This document shows positions 22,893 through 36,322 of a DNA stretch of 64,000 nt, piece after piece (positions within the stretch are counted from its first letter, which is position 1; each line of letters opens with the position of its first letter). The stretch covers positions 86,714,001-86,778,000 of the forward strand of contig NC_071667.1 in NCBI RefSeq assembly GCF_028554725.1, given 5' to 3'. The DNA is from Zeugodacus cucurbitae. Its lineage: Eukaryota > Arthropoda > Insecta > Diptera > Tephritidae. The notes under the pieces were generated by a model. That model ran no database searches, had not been told where the DNA came from, and saw only the letters and a list, made by a program, of their open reading frames with translations. Position numbers and translations under genes: made by a program.

Positions 22893-22937
22893 GTCTTGTT
22901 TCGGGTGTATAAAGTGCCATTGCACTCGAAACAAGAC
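22893..22937. repeat. 45-nt hairpin with 15-bp stem
   Basis: GTCTTGTTTCGGGTG at 22893-22907 pairs with CACTCGAAACAAGAC at 22923-22937 with one G-T wobble or mismatch, across a 15-base loop. It stands alone in otherwise unstructured DNA. It is too short on its own for a typical microRNA precursor. Confidence 0.6.
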
Positions 22938-23737
22938 GAAGTTCTCAACTTCTCTGCTGTTTATCATTTAGCACATTTGGCGACAAATTAAGTTGGATAC
23001 AAATGATTCAATAGCAATATGAATCTAATATTAATTTTTCATTTTCTGCTTTAGCACGCATTACATTCCCGCAGAGATCAAGAAATGTGACAGGGATACC
23101 AATTGCTCTAATTGAAAGATTGAATCAAAATATACTAGATGACAATGAACACCGTGTCAATATGGGCAAGTACGAAAAAAAAAATGAAAAAATCAAAAAG
23201 ACAACAAATCTATGCTATGCACATACTTACCCGCAAAACGAAAAGGCGTAAATCATTGCGAACCGCACCGCGACTCTCCTGCGCCCATTACTCTCCAATG
23301 CACACATTTACATATGTACATTAGTAGATAAGTAATCACGTAATTGCGTATGTGTGTATGTGTGCTAGATAACAGCGAAACGCTGGCGCACAAATTAGCT
23401 GAGCGATCATTCACAAGTCCATTTGATCGAACAATCAAATTGAGAATGCGCTGACAGAAGAACGCTCGCTTTCAATGCCCAATTTGTTTAATCTCTGAGG
23501 GGCGCATGTTACATATGTACGTGCATATATTTATATTTCTGTGCAAATACATGCATATTTACAATAACATACATATGTATATAACATACACATATACATA
23601 TATACCACACTTAGCAATACGATATGGCGATCGCCTAGCAATTCAGTCGAGTAACCAATTTGACGGAGCGTTCGCTTATCACAAGCGCCGTGTGTCGCAA
23701 TCAGAGATGATCAGTCGAAATATCCGCACAGCGCTCG

Positions 23738-23760
23738 CACACACACACACACGCACACAC
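23738..23760. repeat. (CA)n microsatellite
   Basis: A run of about 11 CA units with one CG interruption. Confidence 0.8.
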
Positions 23761-25076
23761 ATAAACAGGCATACGCACATGCGCTGGTGTTTGTGTGTTT
23801 GTGCGCATACTTATCATTAAACATTTAGCTGCTAAGCAGCAAAGCTCACCTGTGTTGAACGCGCACGTAACTGGGCGCTCTGCTCTGTGGTTAGTGATAA
23901 TGAAAACAACAATAACAACAAAAACAACAAAAACACAAATAATAATAAACAAATAGGAAAATAAAATAAAATAATAAAGCGAATCGCAATCGCATTGTTA
24001 AGCACGCCAATTTTTGTCAACTACACGAATTTGTCGTGACGAGCGTGTGCCAGTCGTAAAGAGTCAGCTCTCGCGTTGTAAACGGAATAGCAGTAGTACT
24101 CGTACAGCCAGCGATATCCGAAAGCGCCCATAAAGTGTATTGACAAATGTTAAATGATTACGGTAACACACAACGGTGAAATATCTGTCCAAGTGACAAA
24201 TTGTCGAGTGCGAATTTAAAAACAAAATACACACAAATTTAAGTTGTGTCTAATAAAATCAGATAAATATTATTTAGATCGTCTGTGTTTTTACGATAAA
24301 ATTTCTCGAGAGTTCGAATAGAGTATATTTTGGGTGAAAAATTCGATCGATATTGGATATTCATGTACCACAATCAAAAACATTTCTAATTAGTGAAACA
24401 GATGAAGACCGATTTAGGTTCCTTTGCATATTTTGTTTGGCTATCAGACATTCTAGTCACAGATGTTAAAGCTGATAATTAATCAAATATTTTTTTTTTT
24501 ATTTATACTGAACCTCTGACAGTTTTTTTTTTTATTATATTTACAAGCAATATATAATAAAATATTTTCATAATTCTTTACATTTGTGCTATGCTCATTA
24601 ATATTCATAATAAATCAAGTGTTTAACCTCGATTACAACTGTATGTGCGTCATTTCACAGCTATCGCGCCGCAAGTGATATACAACGAAGGCAAAAGACT
24701 GCAAAGCAATAAAGCAATAAAGCAGAAAAAGAATCAAGAACTCTGCAAGACAACAACACCTCACACACACGCATATTGCAACTATATTCCACCAGTTTCA
24801 ACTGAAAAGCGCTCCACCAAGTCAACAGTGCAGTTGCAATATAAGCAGCGATAAGCAGCAAAAACAACAACAACAACAACTATCCACAGTGCAGTTGAGC
24901 CATCCCAAGGCAGCGGTCAGCAATTATTACAATTGCCCAGTCAGCCGCCGTAGCGAACGTCTGGCGCTCGTCAATGTCCATCACGCGCATTAGCGGCTTA
25001 GTAAATAATTAGCCAAAGCCAAAGCAATAGTGAGCAAGCGGGTCAGTGTCAGTGGCGATTGTTGATTGTCATCTTA

Positions 25077-25093
25077 CAACAACAACAACAACA
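25077..25093. repeat. (CAA)n tract in probable 5' leader
   Basis: A CAA run lies 110 bases before the oxygenase ATG. A similar run lies at 24864-24880. CAA-rich leaders are common in fly genes. Confidence 0.7.
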
Positions 25094-25203
25094 GTAACAA
25101 CAGTAGCAGCATCAACAGCATCCGTAACAACACCAAGAGCCAAAGTGCAGAACAAACAAACAAACGGACAAACAAACAGATAACAATAACAAAGTACAGC
25201 AAA

Positions 25204-28200
25204 ATGTTGAAAACAAAAACGAACGATGATAAAGTGGATACATTGCTGACCAAGGGTCTGGTGCCGATAATTGATCTCGCACATTGCGGTAAGCGTTATA
25301 TATGTATGTCTCTATGTTTATAACTAAGTAAGTAAATAATTATGAAAGCATATTTGTTTGTATTGTTGTTGTAATTGCATATTGCCACCATTACCTTGAA
25401 GTTATCCATACCCTCAATGAGCCATTTATTTGTATGAATAACTAAAAACAAAAACACATACATACCCATATAGCATATTCCATTCCATTTCAATGTAAAC
25501 ACTCATTCTATATCTATTTCTGATTGCATACATACATACACATCTAATTAGGGATCGGCATTTACGATGGGAGCCTTGCACGTCGAGTGGTTGCATGCAA
25601 TTAGTTGCATTATTAGCCCATGATTACATACATTCATATGTATACTAAACGTAGAATCACCCGGTAAATTCAATCACTCATACCATAGACTACCTGCCGA
25701 CTGGTATGGCATCAGGTTTCGTTAGAAGATATACACCAGTCTGATACTAGTTCAAAATAATTAGAAGAGTAATTTGTGGTTCTTTATATAATCTCAGGTA
25801 TAATTCCAGTTTGTATTGGTTCATGTCCTCATCGCAATTGTGGAGACTGTGTTTTCATCACTCTCTCTCTCTCTCCGAAACAGCTTTGCTTTAAACTCTT
25901 TCGCCTTGAACTTCTGCTTGAATGTTTAAGTTTTTCGCAAAAATCTACTGAAAATCCATTTATTTTTCGATTAAGGCAAACATATGTGCTTGCAAGCTGT
26001 GAACGCACTTTAAAATCGCTATTGGCACTTCCTTCCACTTGACTTAATTGGAGGCCAAGTTGCGATCAGGTACGAATGTATAATAACATCACTCCTGTTT
26101 TCTGGTTTTTGTATTTTGTATTTGTTGATTTTTAATTTTAACATATTTTTTGAACAATTACTTTTCATTATTGCCCAGATTTCTAAATATTATAAAAAAA
26201 TTGTCTAAATAAAAATAAAAAGTTATTTTTAAACACGAATTTCCATAAAGACCACTCAGAGTTATGTGAATACTTACGATTTGCTATTCGAAACGCCTTC
26301 TCCGCCCCCTCGCACGCTCGCTGAACGGTTTTCTTGGTAATTGAAGCTGACTCATTTGAGAGCGATGGTATTTTGAGGTGGTTTACAAGGCTCTGAATTC
26401 CAAACATCTGAATTAAAGTGTAAATAAAATTTGCGCTAAAAATAAGTGAAACGGTTTCGTAACAAAACTAGCAAAAGCGCTTACGTTTAAAAGCGGCTTC
26501 CATTGAATTTCATCATTAGTGATTTCCCCAAACGAGATTGTTCATACGATTTGATTGCTCTGAAAATCAAGCACACACACACACATGTATGCCTGCAATG
26601 GCTGATAAAGCTATCTATTTATTGAAACCAACCATTCAAGTAGTCGCATACATACAAATGTATTTGTAACTAATAGACATAGCGCTGGCATTCACATTAA
26701 ACAAATAAACAGAAATAGAATTAATTAAATTTGTGACGTAACTAATTCAATTTGTTGCTTTGCTGGTTTTGTTGTGAATGCGTCACTTAGGCGCGCTCCA
26801 CGGTGACTGAACCGCTTGGCTTCAGCCCGAACAACCGCTCAAACAGCCGACATACACTGTGCTGGGTTAGAAGTACGGCCTTGGTATGAATTGGACTGCA
26901 GCATATACTCGTATCGTTCATAACTACAATTTAATCTGTTTTCTAGTTGAAAAGAATTATATAATTTGTTTTTGTAATTATTTGAAAATCGAAAAAGAAA
27001 AATATTTCAAATTTGATTGCATTGTTTTTGTTGAATGGTCAAACATCTAACTGTGAGTCATTGAAATCGGCGCTAAACCTGCCAAGCCCCAGTAAACGAG
27101 ATCAGTGTGACTGTGCGATCAAATGGGGGGCAATGAAAAAATCTCGTTTAAAAACATCAAAATAAGTATGTTTGTATGTTTGTATGTACGAGGAGTATGT
27201 GCAATTGATTTTGTTTTGTTTTCTGACATTCCACAGAACGCACCTCTTTTTTAGGGCATCAAAATGTATACAACATTTGCGCACTCGCGTGTGTTTCAGA
27301 ATCAGGAAATTCACCTTGTTTTTGCGGTAAAACAGTAAGATATTTTAATGAACTTGTTATTGCCGTATTTGCATGCCGTTAGTGACGTACGATTTTTGCT
27401 TTTAACACCTTGCACGCCGAGCAGTTCTTAATGCGAGGGTATTAGAAGGCAGTAGTGTCTTCTGCGAAAGACTTAGTACATAATGCGACTGAGAAAATTA
27501 GACATTTTCGTGGAAAACCATTCTATGTTAAACCCCTGTGGTCACTCTTAATGCAAATATTTCGGACAAGCAGTCAGTCATATGGATCGAATATGGAAAC
27601 TTGTACTGTTGTTGTTGTTGTTGCAGTAATAAGAAGCCAACAGGTTACCAAAGTGATTTGTAAACAATTGACGCAATTAGATTTGATCTCAATTTCGTCT
27701 CGCTGGCAGTCTTTTTATAAGTTGTTGCTTTTTATGCGAAAGCTAAGATTAGCGCGCGAAAAGTGCTTACATTCCTTAAATTTTTATTTTTATTAAATAC
27801 TCCCTCTTATCCACTCTTAATTTTGCCATAATACTTCATACGAATGTGTCGAAATTTTATTATATATACATATGTATCTGTGTATATTTATATAGTTATG
27901 ATTACTTGTAAATTTTTTATTACTATATCGTTGTTTTTTTATTATTTTTGGCGGTCACTTTGGAAATGTGTTTTTGCGCTTTTGTTTGATTCCTCGGAAC
28001 TCTAAGTTTTTATTTAAGGATTATAGTCCGCAATTAACTTATCAGCGTTAATGTGCAATTAACCATAAACTACACAAAGGAAATAAAATTTACAAAAAAA
28101 AATATATATAAAGATAAAAAATACAATAAACAAATAAACAAAAGCTGCGCAGCAAATTCAATGAAAAGTGAAAAGTAAAAAGAACGCAAATAAAACCAAT

Positions 28201-31200
28201 AAAATATCCGCAGACATACAGACACACACGTGTACATATATTGTTCGCACATGTGTACTAGCGTTAATTTCTTTGAAATTCCGGAAAAGAAATGCAAACA
28301 CTGAGGGAAATCAGTTCAGCGCCATAAATTATTGGATAAGACATGGAAAATCCAAGTATTTTCAATGAGAATCTCAATAATGAAAATGAAAATTAAAATG
28401 AAAATGCAAAAATTGAAATGTTTCTTTGTTATTGGCCAGTTGGCGGGGGGAGTGACAGCTGCGTTATAGCATGGCGTTGGCCTTTCGTCTCTGTGTATGA
28501 TATTTTATTGAGAAGCTTTTAACTTTGCTTTCAATTTCGTGAGGTGTTTGAAACGCGCGTGGAAAACTCACTCACATTGTCTTTAAAGAAACTTGTTTAC
28601 TTTTATGATCCATTATAATGCCGTCGGCTAATGGCATGACCATATCGCTAGATTCGTTTCGTTTAATTTCCTGCCATTGAGAGTCAGTCATATTTTGATG
28701 GATAACAATCAGTTACTTCGATATTTTATTAATCATCGACAAATTGGGTGACAAAGCGGTTTTTATCTTTAATAGCATTGTCCGTATAATTTTATGGCGA
28801 CACTTGGTGAGTGTAAATTGGCTATAAAAGTAGAAGCTCAATACTCAAATTTGTTTGTACGAACATACTTAAATATGTATGATGAATGTACATACATACA
28901 TACATATATGTATGTGCAAATTATCCATCTGCTAATCACCCATCCATCACATGTCGTTGACGTGCGACTACTATTCATTATATATATATATATGTATGTA
29001 TGCATGTACGTGGTTATATTATTGCCATTATTACATTCATTAATTCGAATTTAAGTTCATACCTCCTCTTCACACAGACATACACACTCGTACTCGTTAC
29101 TCAAGGGCAGTTTTGATTAGTGCAATGACCAGAAATCAATAACCTCTTACGAACAAAACACCTAAAGTGTCACCTTTTACTTTTCGAGGATTTTAGAAGT
29201 CAAGTGAGGTTAACATAACGCAACTAGTTATGCTGTTAAGAGCAAAATCGCTTAATTTGTCTCTTTTAAGACCTTCCCAGTTTAACAATTTGTCATAGTG
29301 ATCAACAATTATTTAAATCTGAAGATTAATAAACAATAAGCACATATATCTAATATGCGTTTGTATTGTTGTTGTAAAACAGTTGACTGTTTCAATATTT
29401 TTTTCCATTTAATATCGGATCACTTGCCATAATCTTTGACGTGTGAAGTAATTAAATCCATCCATCCAATCAACTGACATTTCTCATGATAAAGATCAAG
29501 ATTACAATAACCACCTCATTCTTGTAAATTCAACATGCCTGTGGCTCTAGAAATATTCATTGTATTAATTATTTCATAACGATCTTTATTGGAGAATTGT
29601 CAGAAGCTGGACTAAACTGGATTAATCAACACCGTTTCATAAGCTCCAGCATGTCCGTCCATGCGCTCATACGTGCTCGTTCATTTCTAGTAGAGTAATT
29701 TCACATATTTCACTTAACGACACTCAACTTGTATTTTTTGTTGTGATGGCCCTTGTTAACAGCATGTCGAAACGGTTAGCGAAATTATTTCACATTCCTA
29801 TTAATAAATAATATGAGTATTATTAATTTGTTTTCGCCATTCGGCCATTGTTATCAGATTTTGATAGCGTAAACGTTGGTGCGCAAAAGACGCGCATAAA
29901 AATTCAGGCGTCCCCTGTGCACCACACCCGCCGCAGGCTCCCACATATCGGACATTTCCTTCGCAAATGGCTGGTCACACGACCGCATTTCTTTGCTTAT
30001 AGTTTACGACTTCCCGCCAGAGTTACCGATACTCAATTGTATTTAGTCTTCGAGTTGTCACCTGTGTTACGCCGCTGCCACGCTTATTCAGGCAAAACGA
30101 AAAAAAACAGTTACTATGCTTAGTTCGGGAATGTACTTATAGAAGTGGGGGGCTCATAGCGTGGCATTACAAAGGAAAGCAAAAGCTCTGTCGGCTGTTT
30201 GTTTATTAATCACAATCTACTATTGACATTTCATTATCACTGCCGTGGCGTTTGTTCTACATATCAACTTGCTTTGTACTCAATCATCTACTTGTATTCG
30301 AGTTAGTTTATATCACGTGAGCTCATGACACATAAACAAATTATTCCGTATTTACTACAATTAGTTGCATTGCGTCAGCGCCGGAAAAGGTACTCGAAAT
30401 TTCTTTAAACGCAATTTGAAAATTTTCATATTTTCCATTATCAATTAGCTTTGTCGGTCGCTTTAAGTGTACACACATTAGTACTTACCGGATATTTTGT
30501 TTGTGTACAATCATGTTTATTTATTTGATAATGCAGTTTACTTGCAAATAAATTAGGAACATAATTGGCGTATGACTCTGACTCTGAGCAGCGGCGTTTT
30601 GTCTGTCAATTGGAATCAATCGATCTTCGTCCGGTCTCTTTCCTCAACATCTCGTTTCGTACAATCTGCCGTCAGACTGAATGACCACACATTCATTAGC
30701 AATAATCATACATATGTACATATGTTCTATGTGAAGATTTGCTCATGTCGAGTATGAAAGTTTCGTTTCATCCTTAGACTAAGTGTTCCAATAAAACATT
30801 TTTACCGAAAGGTAAATTCTAAGATACAGTTGATCTCCTTTTTGCACGGTTAACTGGGACAGTAAATTACTCGTGTAAATAAAAACCGTGCAAAAAAAAT
30901 TAAATTTTTATATAAAACTCACTATTGGGACCAATTTAAGAAAAAAATCCTGCAAAAAATAGAAAACGTGTAAAAAAGATCTAATTTTACATGAAATTGT
31001 ACGAATAGATAGTACAGTGAGAATTTTCACTGTTGTTGTTGTTATAGACTTTTCTGGTATTATATGTATGTACATATTACTGTTAGAAGAAACAAACAAC
31101 AACTATTCTGGGAATGGTAAAAAAATAATAATTTTCAAAGTTCCGTCATTAATCGCTGTGTCTTCTTTTTTCTTACTCTTCATACAGCTTCATTTATTTG

Positions 31201-34200
31201 TTTACGTATTGAAATTGTTGCAACCTTTTCACTGGCTTTCGAATCTAAGATTTGTATTTTTTAGTTTAAACCTAATTTAGAATTTATTAAATTCTATTAA
31301 CAGCAATGGATTTGGGACGTATTGACGGATGGAATTTTGATTTTATTGCAAAAAACTATACAAATAAAATTAAAAATCCGTGTGAAAAAAATAAAACCGT
31401 GTAAAAATGGTAACTGGGAAGTGTTCAAAACACCGTGTAAAAAAAACCGTGCAAAAAAAAACCGTGTAAAAAGGAGATCAACTGTATATAGTATTTCAAA
31501 ACAACCGTTACACTTTTAAATGGTTAACTGAATCTCAGTTTCCGTGTTAATCCCCTACCGGACCCACCGCCAAACATTGCGACCGGATACGGTTTGAGCA
31601 AATCTTATATGGATGTTATAGTAAAGGCGCCTCCAAATCACTTCCGATCACTTTCTTGTTTGACCGTTTCGGCACAATTTAAAGCTTATGACAATATAGT
31701 GTAAGCTTAAGCTTCTGACATTTAAGCTTTCACAACAAAAGTCATCCAAAGCTATCTCAATGACACATTGTTTCACATCGCTTTGTAGTTTGTAGGTTAG
31801 AGTTTAGTTTACTCACTTCCGAGTGCCATAACTCAGCTGCACTGTGTACTCGTAAAGTGAATTGCATACATTGTTTTGCCTTCGTTGTCGGTCGTGTTGT
31901 TGAATAAGTTAAGCGCTTACAATCAACGCTCGCTGGATAGGCAAATGGAAATGGAAATGGAAACGCGTTGCCCGCCGGCTAATTGAGTTGTGTCTAGATA
32001 AACGCGACTAACAACAACAATGATAATAACACACCATGAGACGCATAAATGTAAATTTCAATTTCAAATTGAGCACATTTCAATTGAATTTCCACGCAAA
32101 TAAATCATTTAAGCGAGAGCCAGTAGAGCGAGCGAATAATTGCTGGCTGCTCTCGCCAACGACGCATATCTACTTACATAAGCGCATAAGTATGTACGTG
32201 TTGGCACATAAGTAGTGTTATTAAGTAGTTAAAACATGAGGGGAATGATTTCGAATCAAGTAAATGACATTCATAAGTCCTCATAAAGAGTTGTTGATTT
32301 TGTTGCTCACCTAACGGTTGTTTTTAATAACACATCATATGTATATATATCAGCAACGAGAATACAAACTGATTAAACATTTCTGTCTCTAAAAATGGAC
32401 GAAGTCGATAAAAATAATTTCACAACAAAACAGAACCATATCTCAGGAGAACGCTGAGCATCAAAATAAAAAAAGAGTTTTGAAGATTATTTTCGTAAAA
32501 ATATTGAAACGAGCGGTCGTTTGAAGAAAGAAAGATATTTGCCATAAACATTTGCTCGCCGCCAAGCATTTTAAAAAATATTAAACTAATGAGAAGTCTA
32601 CCTTTTGTTTACTTACACTTTGCGCGCGGTCTGAAGCGCGACGTTTGGTGGACGCGAGGGACGCCGCGGCTGGCGGAACAGCTCGCACGCGTACTTACAC
32701 TAGCACACTTGCTAACTGTTCAGCTATTACCGTGTGATTAACCTGCGGAATGGAAGCTTTGAAGGCCAACTTCACAGCGCGCACAATAACTCATACTCAT
32801 ACATAACTGATTCATTTGTAAGTGTGTATGTTTCAACATGTTCATATGTACGATCATAAACAAGTACATGTTCTCAAAGAGTTTCTGTAATCAGTTCTCT
32901 CTCCCTCCGCTAAGGTGCCCCTTACAGTTTCTATGCACAGTTGTAGTTATTGCCGCGTGTGCGTCGATTTTTCGGCAATTTCTGTCACAGTTAATAGATT
33001 GGACCCCATTGAAGTCACCGGCCGATAACAAATATAATTGATATCTATAGCTTCAAATGGGATTTGTGAACTATTATTTATTGCTTTAATCAAAAACTAT
33101 TTTGTATGCTAATAACAAACTATTAAACTTAAAAATCATCGAAGAAGCTATAGTGTACAATATAGTATTTGCCATAAACATGGCACCACCAAGTTCCTCC
33201 ATTATAAATATGAGCGATGGTCGAGTCATTCGGTTGATTATTGCAAGGGTTTCTAGTTATAATATATCTTGAATAGGCCATCATTATTCAACAAACATCC
33301 GAAAATGTCGAAACTTTCCCAAAAAACATAAATCTGTATGTACATGTCGTGTAATCCCTTTAAACACCAGCTGGTATATCGTGGTATCTGCTCTGACTCC
33401 TTGTCAAAAACTAAGGGCAGTACACCTGCTCCCACACGGCGATGAGGGAAAAGGCGAAAGATGGTTATCGGGCAACCCTTAGCAGCGACGTGGCGCATGG
33501 GAAGCGCAAATAAATAAACAAATAAAGCTTAATAGATAGACAAATGTTAGCGAAATAGCAAATCATTTTAAACCAGTGCAAGCAGCAACAAAATCACAAT
33601 GCAAGCATGACGATAGGGAAAATAACAGGAACATCTGATATCATTTCAAGTTCATTATCACCTCCGCGAATGGGAAAAATACCGATCAGATAAAAAGAGA
33701 GCCGTTAAGCTTTACAACAGACTTATATAGTTTATGAGCTCCATATTTGTAGGGAAGTAATCGAAATCTCTATCCGCTTTGCTATCAAGCGAGCGAATAT
33801 CTGCATGAGGGTTCTTCTGCTTTGATCACATTTCGAGGATTCTTCAGTTGAGCTGCTTCCAAACACTTGAACACTTATCCAAACACCCCAAACACCCTAG
33901 TTGGAGGCGAGTACAGAACTCAGGCAGTTCTAAACATCATCCGTAGCAGATATGTAAGTGCGTCGTATCTACTGTCGTTGGCAGAAGAAGGTGAAAAGCC
34001 AAAGTCAAATTTTATTGTGTGCTAACAACAATTGTAAATACTTTAAGCACTTCAGTTGTGAGCAAAGCGAAAATAAACGCATACATACAAATGGTCTATG
34101 GGGTACCCGTGTGTATGTATGTATGCGTGTGTATTTGTGAATGTATTCATACAAAAGGAAGCAAGTGTAAGCTTAACAATACAAAATCGTCATTGATTAC

Positions 34201-36230
34201 TTCGAAAGTCGTTGGAAATCGTTTGTTTGATTGTATTCCTTCGCGTTGCCAACATTGTCATGGCCTTTATTCACCAATGTGGGTGGCCGGGGTTGTGGCT
34301 GTGTACCACATAGGTATATATGTTTATGAATACACATGTAATTATAAAAATACTGTGGTGTTCTGTGAGTACTTTCGCTCCAAAAAGTTCTAGTTACTGT
34401 CTGGTGTTAAGAAAAGGAATAATTTAAAGACAGCTTGGAGGGCTTATCTCAGTAATTTAATATTAGCATATAATATCTTTGAGCTTTCTAGCCGCCTGAT
34501 TTGCATAGTTTAGTTCCTGTAGAGTGGCGTTCGAAATTTGATTGATTTGAGCTCTTGGTGGAGGTACTACAAGTGATTGATTGATTTATTATTAGACATT
34601 ATATTGTATTATACATCTTATATCTAAGAAAGCTATCATACAAGTCAATTAGTCATTATCGTATTGCGCCTGGCTCAAAATTTTTACATTTATTTATTCC
34701 ATAAATATGTATATAAAAAACTCATTCATCAACGCTAGAATAAATTCTTTTCCTACCATAGTTTAATATTTCTTTGCTTTCCCCCACAACAGGGACCGAG
34801 GAGGCGCCCGTGCGTTCAGTTGTGAATCGTGTTGGACATCAGTTACAAAAATGCATGAATGAGAAGGGTCTATGCTTGCTTGTAAATCATGGTATTTCCG
34901 ATGAAAAGGTTGGTACGCTTTCATGTAGATTTTTATATACATACACACATGTATATTTTAACATCTGTCCTACTTACATCCTCTCACCTTGTAGTTGAAA
35001 ACCGCTTGGGATCATCTAGATGATTTTGTTGACCTACCTAGTGACGTGAGGGAGCTGTACATACGCACCGGAGATGATAATCATGGTTACGTGCGTCCTG
35101 GTGTTGAGCGTTTCAATGGCAAAACGCCCGAATTACGTCACGCTTTCAACATTTGCACATTGAATGCAAAAAATCTACCTGAGGAGCCCTTGCCCGGCTT
35201 TGCGGAACACATATCTTCATTGGCACAGGATTTCAAAGCGCTTTCGCGCTTCATTCTCCAAGCACTTGCCGTCTCCCTCGACATACCACAGTCGTTCTTC
35301 CTCGAGAAACACTCACACATGTTGTCTGGTGATCACGACAATGAGTCCACTCTGCGCTTGCTGTATTACCCACCCATCATCGAGGACACAGATGACAAGA
35401 ATGACTTTGTCAAAGGCAGTTGCATTTACAGCTACCAGCGCTGCTTGTCAGATAAGCCTGATTTCCGGCCCGAAACAAATCCGCGTGATGAAATCAACGA
35501 AGTGGATGGCAATGAAGAGAACAAGAGCACCACCGAACGCCAATTGCCTAATGGCGAGATGATACGCTGTGGTGCGCACACAGATTACGGTACATTTACA
35601 TTATTGGCACAAGACTCCGAGGGTGGACTGGAGGTGAAACTGCCCGGTAGTGAAAAGTGGCAACGTGTTGGACACTTGCCTGGTGCCATACTGATAAACT
35701 GCGGTGAAATCTTATCCATATGGACAAAGGAAAAATATCCCGCATTGGTAAGTGGAGTAATAAAGTTTGGTCTTCATTATTATTATTTGATTATTAATAT
35801 TTCTAACTTGTTTACAGCCCCACCGTGTTGTGATACCAGAGCAACAGCATATACGTACGCGAGGACGCCACTCAATAGCATTCTTCTGCCATCCAGGTGA
35901 GTGGGGCCCAGAAAATGAAATGCTCAGTTGGACTTACTCAAGAGTTTTATTGATTTTCAGATAACCTGACTATGATATCACCAAATGATCTGCCCAACAC
36001 CGACGCCGGCACAGACACAGTCGACAAGAAACCGCGCAAAAAGTCATTCAAAGCGGCGAAAGAGAAGTACGTGGATTGACACAACTTATTTGAATTATTT
36101 ATTCCTAACTCATCATTTATTGTGTCATGAACTTGCTCAAACCTGTTTTTTCACTTTCAGGGTCTACAACGCTTACCAGTTGATCCAGAAGAGATTCCGA
36201 GAGACGTATGGACAGCAAAACTCGCACTGA
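25204..36230 (+). CDS. 2-oxoglutarate/Fe(II)-dependent oxygenase, 402 aa
   Basis: Six coding exons join in phase: 25204-25288, 34793-34908, 34995-35747, 35818-35896, 35961-36066 and 36161-36230 (TGA). The first intron is 9,504 bp; the others are 64-94 bp. One donor (GTTGGT at 34909) is weak, but the frame requires it. The N-terminal domain begins VPIIDLAHCG and continues with CLLVNHGIS, the DIOX_N pattern of the isopenicillin-N-synthase-like family. The catalytic core has His262 and Asp264 (CGAHTDYGTFTLL) and distal His320 (PHRVV). Arg335-His-Ser337 is the RxS that binds 2-oxoglutarate. An acidic insert (about 225-250, DGNEENKSTTE) precedes the HxD strand, and a Lys-rich linker precedes the C-terminal helix ending YGQQNSH. 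All catalytic residues are present, so an active, probably cytosolic enzyme is expected. The substrate is unknown. Confidence 0.92.
30827..31484. mobile_element. pogo/Tigger-like MITE with ACCGTG subrepeats, 658 bp
   Basis: Ends are inverted copies of CAGTTGATCTCCTTTTT followed, after one mismatch, by CACGGTT. Both sides have TA (30825-30826 and 31485-31486). The subterminal zones carry many copies of ACCGTG(T/C)AAAAA in one orientation on the right and on the left, a subrepeat pattern typical of transposase-binding regions. The interior encodes nothing convincing. TA duplication and CAGT termini point to the pogo branch of Tc1/mariner. Confidence 0.7.
32305..32600. repeat. dispersed repeat, copy 1
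   Basis: The segment CACCTAACGGTTGTTTTTAA and the following about 250 bases resemble the sequence at about 39598-39960. A shorter relative containing GCCATAAACAT occurs at about 33170. The family is not identified; similar 'acctaacggt' sequences are common in fly genomes. Confidence 0.4.
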
Positions 36231-36316
36231 TCACACACTTTAGCTCCTAGCTCATTGATCCATACTACAACTTACCTTCAAGCATTGATTATTTAGCACA
36301 TAACTACCGTTAGGTG
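36231..36316 (+). other. 3' UTR of the oxygenase gene
   Basis: Short untranslated stretch between the TGA and the first polyadenylation hexamer, with no further features. Confidence 0.5.
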
Positions 36317-36322
36317 AATAAA
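36317..36322 (+). promoter_or_regulatory. polyadenylation signal of the oxygenase gene
   Basis: A perfect AATAAA lies 87 bases after the stop codon. Confidence 0.6.

Larger units (their letters stand above)
19966..25203. other. upstream region / likely 5' UTR introns of the oxygenase gene
   Basis: No conserved protein frame is evident. An 81-codon frame at 20252-20497 begins after an AG acceptor-like site and has a hydrophobic N-terminus, but I cannot assign it. The stretch at about 24640-25203 is rich in CAA repeats (24864-24880 and 25077-25093), as in fly 5' leaders, and probably includes the leader of the exon starting its coding part at 25204. A CA tract is at 23738-23760 and a strong hairpin at 22893-22937. 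Confidence 0.4.
25289..34792 (+). other. 9.5-kb first coding intron of the oxygenase gene
   Basis: The intron starts GTAAGC and ends CCCCCACAACAG. It holds a pogo-like MITE (30827-31484), a dispersed repeat copy (about 32305-32600), TACA and AT microsatellites (for example about 28880-28995), and no recognisable coding sequence. Size and content suggest space for enhancers, but no conserved binding-site cluster is evident by eye. Confidence 0.7.

Noticed and set aside
28880..28995. Repeated ACATACAT/TATGTATG resembling an array
   Set aside because: Simple microsatellite without unique spacers; not a CRISPR array.
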